From NCBI GenBank assembly GCA_946480685.1, contig CAMLLI010000021.1, positions 1-13,378 on the forward strand: DNA of 13,378 nt, given 5' to 3'. This document shows, in pieces, positions 7,606-13,378 of the stretch. The position numbers and the translations under genes are program-made. The DNA is from an uncultured Flammeovirgaceae bacterium (lineage in GTDB: Bacteria; Bacteroidota; Bacteroidia; Cytophagales; Cyclobacteriaceae). Within the stretch, counting starts at the first letter, position 1. Every line of letters starts with the position of its first letter. The notes beneath the pieces are model-generated. The model ran no database searches, was not told the origin of the DNA, and saw only the letters and a list, made by a program, of their open reading frames with translations.

Positions 7606-7638
7606 CCACCACCAAGCTATGTTATTGAATTGTATCAT
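7582..7638 (-). CDS. trpL: trp operon leader peptide
   Basis: This 18-codon frame encodes MIQFNNIAWWWHISKHDM and ends in UGA. Three consecutive UGG codons (7614-7606) in an 18-residue peptide, placed ahead of competing RNA hairpins and a terminator, make it a ribosome-stalling sensor of charged tRNA-Trp. The peptide itself is expected to have no function. The AUG lies 6 nt after the stop codon of the upstream ribosomal protein gene. It has no strong Shine-Dalgarno sequence (the spacer is GAAAAC), so translation may be partly coupled to that gene. The stop codon lies inside the antiterminator arm, which is the expected geometry for release of attenuation. Confidence 0.88.
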   Translation of the reverse strand: MIQFNNIAWWWHISKHDM

Positions 7639-7644
7639 GTTTTC

Positions 7645-7824
7645 TTATTCTGCTTTCTTTTTAGCAGGTGTTCTTTTTTTAGCAGGAGTTGCAGCAGCAT
7701 CGGCTGTTCCTTTTTTAGAAGTTGCTCTCTTCAGACGAGCTTTGATAGCATTTTTACTTCTTGTAACACCGTAAGAGCCTTTCGTGCGCTTACCTTTTTT
7801 GGATTTTTTATCTCCTCTTCCCAT
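7645..7824 (-). CDS. thx: 30S ribosomal protein THX (bTHX)
   Basis: This 59-aa, strongly basic protein starts MGRGDKKSKKGKRTKGSYG, which matches the bTHX/S31e family of small 30S proteins (M-G-x-G-D-x-K-[ST]-x-x-G-K...GSYG). These bind the head of the small subunit. The C-terminal half is a lysine/alanine-rich tail with two copies of a TPAKK motif (residues 45-49 and 51-55), similar to unstructured nucleic-acid-binding tails. The stop codon is 6 nt before the trp leader AUG. No TTTG, the core of the Bacteroidota -7 box, occurs on the coding strand of this gene. That leaves no obvious internal promoter for trp and suggests read-through from here. Confidence 0.88.
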   Translation of the reverse strand: MGRGDKKSKKGKRTKGSYGVTRSKNAIKARLKRATSKKGTADAAATPAKKRTPAKKKAE

Positions 7825-7967
7825 GAATTTAGTTAAAATTGATGCGGCAATAATAGTAAAGTCTTGATTGATTACAAATACCAGACAAAAAAATTACAAT
7901 TATTCCAACACCATTGTCAGTCTAACAATGAGACAAGGAAACTCCGGCAAATCCCAGTTCAGGATGA
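7825..7967 (-). promoter_or_regulatory. Probable promoter region for thx and the trp leader
   Basis: This 143-nt AT-rich gap lies between the small gene ending at 7968 and thx. It contains imperfect matches to the Bacteroidota promoter pattern (TTG, then about 19-20 nt, then TAnnTTTG). One is a minus-strand GGTATTTG near 7883-7876 with several upstream TTG triplets; none is convincing. A 6-bp inverted repeat CATTGT/ACAATG (7912-7917 and 7925-7930) lies upstream. It has no adjoining U-run, so it is not a clear terminator and could be an operator. The promoter role is inferred mainly from position. Confidence 0.35.
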
Positions 7968-8219
7968 CTATTTCTCTTCTGCAGGCAGCAAAGAAGGAAC
8001 ACTCATGGCCAGAACTCCCGGATAGAACTGGTAGATTTTGGTAAAGAACCCAGCCGTTTCGGCCGTTAACTTGGAGAAGAAAATCATATCGGGGCGCTCA
8101 TCATATTGCATCGAACGTTGATTTTGAGCAGAAAATCTTCGAACAACATAACCCTTCGCTTCCAGTCCGGTAATCACATCCTCACTATAATTATCCAGAA
8201 GCCACACTACACCAGTCAT
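7968..8219 (-). CDS. Small hypothetical protein with a receiver-like alpha/beta pattern
   Basis: From the ATG at 8219 this gives 83 residues beginning MTGVVWLLDNYSEDV and ending in AEEK. The frame stays open upstream to an ATG at 8288, but those 23 residues look less protein-like. The start at 8219 is preceded by an AAATAAAAGT stretch typical of weak Bacteroidota start regions. The alternation of hydrophobic strands (VVWLL; GYVVRRF; PDMIFF) with helices recalls the first half of a CheY-like fold. However, no conserved phosphoacceptor aspartate can be assigned. I do not recognise the family and assign no function. It lies upstream of thx on the same strand. Confidence 0.5.
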   Translation of the reverse strand: MTGVVWLLDNYSEDVITGLEAKGYVVRRFSAQNQRSMQYDERPDMIFFSKLTAETAGFFTKIYQFYPGVLAMSVPSLLPAEEK

Positions 8220-8425
8220 ACTTTTATTTGTTTGTGTAGTATATGACCAACCATTATGCCAACCGCCTAATTCGTGCAGAAAGGCCAATTGTTAACTATA
8301 GTTCTCCCAACAATAGAAATAGCGAATAAACTCTATACCATTTCGGGCGCTTGTGAAACAAAAAACATGCGATGGTTAAACACATCAGTATATTTGATCC
8401 GTACATCGAAGCATGTATATACTAA

Positions 8426-8461
8426 AATACCCGAAGCGTGTGCTCCGGGTATTCTATTTTT
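8426..8461 (-). terminator. Hairpin terminator after the phosphoesterase/barrel gene
   Basis: AATACCCG (8426-8433) pairs with CGGGTATT (8446-8453); after one mismatch a further 3 bp close a GTGT loop. On the minus strand the stem runs into TTAGTATAT. On the plus strand it runs into CTATTTTTATG, the better U-tract, so it may work in both directions. It lies about 35 nt beyond the stop of the minus-strand gene ending at 8487, which it most likely serves. Apart from this hairpin, the 8220-8486 gap shows no gene that I can support. Confidence 0.6.
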
Positions 8462-8486
8462 ATGACAAACCTATATATAGTTTATC

Positions 8487-11400
8487 TCAGAACAGGAAAC
8501 CGAGTCGGATGTAAAACATGTTGCCGTCTTTACTGTGTGCCAGTTCGGCTGCGAGCACGGTTAAATTAAATGGTGTAACCCATATTCCTCCACCGTATCC
8601 CTTATGCCATACGCTGGATGTACCATCGGCTGTGCTGGGATCTTTACCGGTGGCATCTTTATACCATACGCGCCCGACATCAAAGAAACCATTTATACCT
8701 ACGGATGCCGGGAATATATAGGAGCGGAAGCTGGCAATCTTCAGGCGCACTTCATTGTTGCTATAGAAATCGCGATCGCCGTAGAAACGTGTTTTACGGA
8801 AACCGCGAAGTTCGGTTTTACCATCGAGTATCTGCGCCTGGTATATTTCATATTTACCTGTGTTGATACCACCACCGGCACGAAGCGCAAAGGTTACGCG
8901 GGCCGGAAGTCTGAACGACTGGTAGAACGCAACGGATGCGTTATGCGCAGTGAAGTCATGTGCACGAGACTCCAGACCTTTATATACCGTTGAGGATTGA
9001 TTTAACACCACACCACGTGTTGTCAGTATCCGGCTGTCGCGCTTATCGATGAGAAACTCGGTGCGAAGTCCCGCAAAGGTTTTGGACACTTCGAACAAAG
9101 GTTCATCCAGGGTAGCGGCATACTCCGCGATATAGCGTGGTGATTTGGTTGGTCGTTCAATCTCCACGCGCTGGTATACCGGACCGATTTTAAAAAGTCC
9201 TGCGCTACCAAACGGACGCGTCAGCATGGCTCGCAGATCTATTTGTTGCAAGCGAATACGATAGTAGTCAATTGAAGTCCTGAGCTGATCTTCGTATTGG
9301 GGTTCATCGTCAAGCTCATCATTATATACTGTCTCATTACCCCAGCCGAAGAAGTTGTTTACGAAGTTGGGAGCTTTCACATCGAAGTCAAGTGCTATAC
9401 CCCACTTGCCGAATACCTGCGAGAAGCGGCCATCGTATTTAAAATTATAGGAGCTGGTGAGCGGAGCATAGCTGAACAAAAACAAGTGCTGTGTCTTAAA
9501 CGGAAATTTACGGAAGCCATGCTTGGTATACAGAAAACCTCCGCCTATAAATATACCATCGTCATAGTTAAAGGTTCCGTAAACAAGCGGTGCCAGTACA
9601 GGGTACCGATATGCCCTGCGATCGTACAGGTTTACATCCGGATCATCGGTGGTCTTATCAGCCAGGTGTCGCTTGCTGTTGATGGCTATACCAGCAGGTA
9701 CATCGTATATCTTATACGGCTGTCTCCAACCTTTTACAGAGGCATTGTTTCGTACCGAATCGCCACCATCACCACCGATCACCCGCACCATTATTTTTCC
9801 TTTACCTTCTCCGGTAAAATTAAATATATCATCTCCGCCAAAACCATATAGTCTTACTTCGTCCGTTTCGCTGGCCAGGAATTTACGCTCATATAGTTTT
9901 GAAGTGTGTTCTCCGGACTTGCTGATCTTATATATACTTACCGTGGCATCGCCATTCGGCTCTTGCTGTATATCAAAATACTCACGCTTGTCAGAACCGG
10001 TTACGTCAACTTCACGCGCCAGGAATTTATAGTGCTCCTGTGCATACTCCGGCAAACGGTCTCTTCGTGATTTCAGTTTACGCGCAATCTCTTCACCGTG
10101 CAGTTTATATATTTCAGCAGGCAATCGTTTTACGGCAGCGTCAATTGTCTCATCGGTCAGTGATTGTTGCACGCTCTTCGCCTGCTCCTGCCATTGTGCT
10201 GCCGATGGTTGATTCAGAAAACTTCTGTCGAAGTAACGTGCGTTGAACATGAACCCGGGCGTCCATCGTACTTCTTCATTAAAGCCTTCAAACTTTGGCA
10301 GCGCCCACTTCCGGCTCCATACTTTGGCAAGTATACCATCGCTCACAAACAGCGCCTGATCGCGATCGCGTGGTATAGGACGATAGTATTCTGTTTTCTT
10401 TTCTTTGAAAGAGGCCCAGCGCCACTGATCATCATGACGATCCCAGTCGCCTATAACAATATCAAAAACACGCGAGCGCAGCACGAACTCCTGGTCAACA
10501 TAATTATCATTGTCTTCCATGAGTTTCTCCAGTACTTTATCAGTGCTGATAACTTTTTTGGAATTTCCGAAGTACGGTTTATCACTCGCATCTCCCGCAG
10601 GACGTTCTTCGAACAACATCAACGTGTTGGCAAATTCTTTCCGGTATACTCCGAAGCGCGGATCATCCGGGATATATACTACCTGCGGGTTGGTATGATA
10701 TATACCGGCCGCTTCTGCTAGGGGTGTTACTGTCAGTGCTCCGTACGGATGTGCAGCTGAGATCTGGTCTTGCACAAGGTCTGCAGCAAAAGTTTTCTGC
10801 AACATTTCAGGCACAGCTTTCTCCGGGAATTTCTCGATGGAACGTAAGGTATACTCCTGTCCTAAAGAATCCGCGAGGCGCAGCGACAGCGTCTGCATGC
10901 CTCCTCCCTTTTGCAATATCTTTAACCCGCCGGCTACACCACCGATGTTGAATACAGGAACATCGATATCCTGCTTCCACTCATCGCGGTAATTTTTGCC
11001 GAGTATCGTTTTATGAAATTTACCGGCAGTATAACGATCGCTGGCATGTACACGAACTGTTTTTGAAAAATCAGGCAACGCCTGCTCACCTTGTGCTTCC
11101 GGATTTACCTCCGCTTTTACCTGTACGGTATATACAGGCTGTTCTTTACCGATCTCGAAGTAGTCAATGGAAGAAGCGCCTCCGTTTGAAACGTTGATCT
11201 TTACAAAGCCCATGGCGGCCGAGGCAAAACGGGCGTATCCTTTCCTCTTTACAAAAGTATATTTAGAGGCCGATCCACTGGTAACATAATGTACACTGTC
11301 TTTCCAGGCATATTGCAGCGCATGCTCATGACCATTGACATATATAGTATTCGGATATTTCTTCAGCAGCTGCGACATCACCTGGATATAGCGTTTGTAT

Positions 11401-12197
11401 ACCGGGTGCGGAGTGTCCTGTATATCGCCTATGAATTTTCGGTACAATGGGTATATCGAGCCGATACCCGGCATCGGTATATATAGGTCGTGATTGAGGT
11501 CTAATAGCGGGAACAAGTGATCCTTCCAGGTAAATACACCTCCGTGTTCACCGTACGTGTAAAGTGGATGGTGAGCCGTCACAATAACGCGTTTACCTAT
11601 ATTCCGGTTGAAGATGTCTTCCAGTTGTATCACGGCATCCTCCGGACGCTTTACCTCACAGGGACTGTCGTCACCTTCGGGTTTATCCCACGGGTGCAGA
11701 AACCATTGAGAGTCTATAATTACCAGCACAGCATCTTTACTCAGCGGCACCTCTACCGGGCCGGGACAACCTCCTTCGGGTTGAAAGTGTATATGTTCAT
11801 TGTGAAGCGAATCAACCCACGCTTCCTGGTGGGCAATCTGTTGCCAGCCGTCCGAATGTCCTTTTTTCCAGTCGTGGTTTCCGGGTATAAAGTATACATC
11901 CGTGTTAAATCCCTGGAGCAGGTTGAGTTGAGCTTTCAGGATCGCTTCTGCCTCCTGGCGGCCGCGTTCATCGGGTGCCGGAAGTCCCTTGGGGTAAATA
12001 TTGTCTCCCAGAAAAATTACCACCGAAGGTATAGCAGGATCGTACTTCTTTTGTAATAATTCACGCAGGCCGTTCGTTGGTAAGGTTGGTTCTCCTGCAT
12101 CACCAATCATATAGAGGTTAAAGCTCTGTTGCTGAGGATAGAGCGGAGAGCTGATGAGAAGGAACAATAGAAAATTAGCGAGTCGAAGTCTAATCAT
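8487..12197 (-). CDS. Outer-membrane metallophosphoesterase with kinase-like middle region and Omp85-type beta-barrel
   Basis: This 1236-aa protein starts with a signal peptide (residues 1 to about 22). Residues 25-345 are a calcineurin-like phosphoesterase of the ACP5/purple acid phosphatase type. Its motifs are GDAGE (32-36), GDN (64-66), GNHDW (106-110), AHHPLY (208-213) and NGHEHALQ (288-295), so metal binding looks intact. The middle part (about 500-730) contains FDIVIGDWDRHDDQW (578-592) and PRDRDQALF (609-617). These recall the catalytic-loop and metal motifs of HipA/FAM20-like kinases. Residues 785-815 are Gly/Asp-rich. The C-terminal part (about 865-1236) is an Omp85/BamA-type barrel: DKRDSRILTTRGVVL (1051-1065), ELRGF (1129-1133, loop-6 signature), FFDVGRVWY (1171-1179) and a terminal Phe. 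The phosphoesterase would face the periplasm or cell surface, anchored in the outer membrane. Substrate and kinase activity are unknown. It seems to be transcribed alone. Confidence 0.85.
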   Translation of the reverse strand: MIRLRLANFLLFLLISSPLYPQQQSFNLYMIGDAGEPTLPTNGLRELLQKKYDPAIPSVVIFLGDNIYPKGLPAPDERGRQEAEAILKAQLNLLQGFNTDVYFIPGNHDWKKGHSDGWQQIAHQEAWVDSLHNEHIHFQPEGGCPGPVEVPLSKDAVLVIIDSQWFLHPWDKPEGDDSPCEVKRPEDAVIQLEDIFNRNIGKRVIVTAHHPLYTYGEHGGVFTWKDHLFPLLDLNHDLYIPMPGIGSIYPLYRKFIGDIQDTPHPVYKRYIQVMSQLLKKYPNTIYVNGHEHALQYAWKDSVHYVTSGSASKYTFVKRKGYARFASAAMGFVKINVSNGGASSIDYFEIGKEQPVYTVQVKAEVNPEAQGEQALPDFSKTVRVHASDRYTAGKFHKTILGKNYRDEWKQDIDVPVFNIGGVAGGLKILQKGGGMQTLSLRLADSLGQEYTLRSIEKFPEKAVPEMLQKTFAADLVQDQISAAHPYGALTVTPLAEAAGIYHTNPQVVYIPDDPRFGVYRKEFANTLMLFEERPAGDASDKPYFGNSKKVISTDKVLEKLMEDNDNYVDQEFVLRSRVFDIVIGDWDRHDDQWRWASFKEKKTEYYRPIPRDRDQALFVSDGILAKVWSRKWALPKFEGFNEEVRWTPGFMFNARYFDRSFLNQPSAAQWQEQAKSVQQSLTDETIDAAVKRLPAEIYKLHGEEIARKLKSRRDRLPEYAQEHYKFLAREVDVTGSDKREYFDIQQEPNGDATVSIYKISKSGEHTSKLYERKFLASETDEVRLYGFGGDDIFNFTGEGKGKIMVRVIGGDGGDSVRNNASVKGWRQPYKIYDVPAGIAINSKRHLADKTTDDPDVNLYDRRAYRYPVLAPLVYGTFNYDDGIFIGGGFLYTKHGFRKFPFKTQHLFLFSYAPLTSSYNFKYDGRFSQVFGKWGIALDFDVKAPNFVNNFFGWGNETVYNDELDDEPQYEDQLRTSIDYYRIRLQQIDLRAMLTRPFGSAGLFKIGPVYQRVEIERPTKSPRYIAEYAATLDEPLFEVSKTFAGLRTEFLIDKRDSRILTTRGVVLNQSSTVYKGLESRAHDFTAHNASVAFYQSFRLPARVTFALRAGGGINTGKYEIYQAQILDGKTELRGFRKTRFYGDRDFYSNNEVRLKIASFRSYIFPASVGINGFFDVGRVWYKDATGKDPSTADGTSSVWHKGYGGGIWVTPFNLTVLAAELAHSKDGNMFYIRLGFLF

Positions 12198-12319
12198 GAC
12201 ACAAACTAAATTAAAGAAGAGCAGAACTGCATAATTCTGCCGTTAATACTTCACTATTCTATTCTACATCAAACTAAATATAAATTTTGTTAGTTTTAGG
12301 TTTATGTTCGACTAATGGT
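12198..12319. promoter_or_regulatory. Divergent promoter region
   Basis: These 122 nt separate two divergent genes, so both promoters should lie here. On the minus strand TTAGTTTG occurs twice (near 12277-12270 and again close to the start of the phosphoesterase gene); each is one base away from TAnnTTTG. On the plus strand AAATTTTG (12282-12289) is also one base off. No clear -33 TTG at the right distance supports any of them. A 6-bp inverted repeat GCAGAA/TTCTGC (12221-12226 and 12235-12240) with an 8-nt spacer could be an operator or a leader hairpin. Confidence 0.4.
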
Positions 12320-13378
12320 ATGATTGAGACGGAACTGGTTCGGAAAGCTAAGGTCTATGCCGAAGAAATCCTTAATAATAAACTGCCAAAAAGCTGTGTA
12401 TATCATAACCTCGGCCACACGCAGGAGGTAGCACAGGCGGCCCAGGAAATTGGCGCTGCTTCCAATCTTACCAGTGACCAGATGGAAACTGTTCTCATTG
12501 CCGCGTGGTTGCACGACATCGGTTATCTGAACGGTCCTAAAGATCATGAAAAGGAATCGGCCATCATTGCTGTTAAATTGCTGCGCGACTGGAATGCTTC
12601 GGAGAAGAAAGCGGAAGATGTACAGCGCACGATTCTGGCAACCGTAATGCCACAGGCTCCGCAGGATATTATGGGCCAAGTGCTCTGCGATGCCGACCTT
12701 CATCACCTTGCCAAGACAGATGTTCGCGACCGTGCCAAGCGACTGCGCGAAGAAATGGCCATCACTAAAAATGTACATTTTGCTTCAGATGACGAATGGC
12801 TTCAGGCCAACCTGAAGTTTATGAAGAACCATGAGTACTTTACCGACTACGGCAAGAATGTTTTACAACCGCTAAAGAAACAGAATATCAAAAGACTGAA
12901 GAACGAGTTGAAGCCGGAAGCTTCGAAGAATGAAGGGCTGCAGGAGATGGAGAAGGAAATCGAAAAGCTTCGTAAAAAACTCGATAAGGGTTCACGTCCT
13001 GATCGCGGTATAGAAACGATGTTTCGCACAACGCTGGAGAACCACATTAACCTGAGTGGTATGGCGGATACGAAGGCCAACATCATGATCTCCATCAACA
13101 CCATTATACTCTCCATCGTTGTCAGTGTACTCTTTCGCAAGCTGGAAGATTTTCCGCACCTGGTAGTGCCAACGCTCATCCTGGTGTTTACATGTCTCAC
13201 GGCTATTGTTATGGCTATATTAGCCACACGCCCCAACATTGCTGAAGGTAAATTTACCCGCGAAGACATTCTGAATAAAAAGACGAACCTGCTTTTCTTT
13301 GGTAACTTTCACAACATGGCGCTAAAGGATTACGAGTGGGGTATGCGTGAGATGATGAAGGATTACGATTACCTCTAC
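12320..13378 (+). CDS. HD-domain phosphohydrolase fused to a Pycsar-effector-like two-helix membrane domain, cut by window edge
   Basis: The 353 visible codons start MIETELVRKA. An HD domain spans about 20-180, with H33 (in YHNLGHT), H65-D66 (in AAWLHDIGY) and D124/D126 (in CDADLHH) as metal ligands. A charged, probably coiled-coil linker covers 183-225. From about 232 the sequence (FRTTLENHINLSGMADTKAN, then IMISINTIILSIVVSV) matches the Pycsar effector / DUF5706 family. It has two predicted membrane helices (about 253-272 and 280-302), then RPNI and NLLFFGNFHNM. In Pycsar defence the related PycTM effectors respond to cyclic pyrimidine nucleotides and disrupt the membrane. Here the HD domain could hydrolyse or sense a nucleotide. 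No pyrimidine cyclase is visible in the window. This architecture is widespread in Bacteroidota, so a housekeeping role is possible. The ATG at 12320 is used because no in-frame start lies just upstream. Confidence 0.82.
   Translation, partial: MIETELVRKAKVYAEEILNNKLPKSCVYHNLGHTQEVAQAAQEIGAASNLTSDQMETVLIAAWLHDIGYLNGPKDHEKESAIIAVKLLRDWNASEKKAEDVQRTILATVMPQAPQDIMGQVLCDADLHHLAKTDVRDRAKRLREEMAITKNVHFASDDEWLQANLKFMKNHEYFTDYGKNVLQPLKKQNIKRLKNELKPEASKNEGLQEMEKEIEKLRKKLDKGSRPDRGIETMFRTTLENHINLSGMADTKANIMISINTIILSIVVSVLFRKLEDFPHLVVPTLILVFTCLTAIVMAILATRPNIAEGKFTREDILNKKTNLLFFGNFHNMALKDYEWGMREMMKDYDYLY

Noticed and set aside
7912..7930. CATTGT/ACAATG inverted repeat as a terminator upstream of thx
   Set aside because: The stem has only 6 bp with low GC, and no T-run follows on either strand.
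8274..8465. Plus-strand open frame in the gap before the terminator hairpin
   Set aside because: It runs into the hairpin, has no recognisable motif and starts inside an AT-rich region; there is not enough to call a gene.
9730..9845. Gly/Asp-rich segment of the large protein (residues 785-815) as RTX calcium-binding repeats
   Set aside because: Only two loose GGD-type stretches occur without the regular nonapeptide spacing of RTX repeats.
9297..9851. Long plus-strand open frame opposite the phosphoesterase/barrel gene
   Set aside because: It lies wholly within a 1236-codon gene with strong motif support on the other strand, and its product shows no recognisable domain.
12302..12778. Long open frame on the minus strand opposite the HD-domain gene
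   Set aside because: It is antisense to a clear HD-domain protein and its translation resembles no family; it is a shadow of the plus-strand codons.

Overview
The window suggests a member of the Bacteroidota, most likely a Cytophagales-type bacterium. The evidence is the gene content: a bTHX-type small ribosomal protein, a free-standing four-helix-bundle (S23/IVP) protein, a periplasmic phosphoesterase fused to an Omp85-type barrel, and an HD/Pycsar-effector-like membrane protein. AT-rich leaders without clear Shine-Dalgarno sequences fit as well. The genus cannot be fixed from this sequence alone.

Positions 7456 down to 1 (minus strand) hold a complete tryptophan operon in the order trpE, a four-helix-bundle gene, trpG, trpD, trpC, trpF, trpB, trpA. 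It is followed by the N-terminal 87 codons of a type I-beta DAHP synthase (aroF-like) cut by the window edge. Together these enzymes cover chorismate to tryptophan, plus the first committed shikimate step. All key catalytic motifs checked in the seven Trp enzymes are intact.

Upstream of trpE is a well-formed ribosome-mediated attenuator that automatic annotation would probably miss. It consists of an 18-residue leader peptide (7638-7582) with three consecutive Trp codons, a pause hairpin directly after those codons, a perfect 9-bp antiterminator pairing, and a 12-bp terminator stem followed by seven U. The leader starts 6 nt after the stop codon of a 59-aa ribosomal protein gene (bTHX, 7824-7645). 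The trp operon may therefore be fed by transcription from the ribosomal protein promoter and gated by the attenuator. A second stem-loop lies between the terminator and the trpE start.

The four-helix-bundle gene sits between trpE and trpG, whose products normally form one complex. It is bracketed by a 30-bp inverted repeat (25/30 matches) that begins 2 nt after the trpE stop. This looks like an inserted cassette, comparable to the intervening sequences of 23S rRNA genes but placed in a protein operon.

Positions 7968-8219 hold a small unrecognised gene and 8426-8461 a terminator-like hairpin. Positions 12197-8487 hold a 1236-aa outer-membrane protein with an ACP5-like metallophosphoesterase, a middle region with a kinase-like catalytic-loop motif, and a C-terminal Omp85-type barrel. 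Divergent from it, on the plus strand from 12320 to the window end, is an HD-domain phosphohydrolase fused to a two-helix membrane domain of the Pycsar-effector type.
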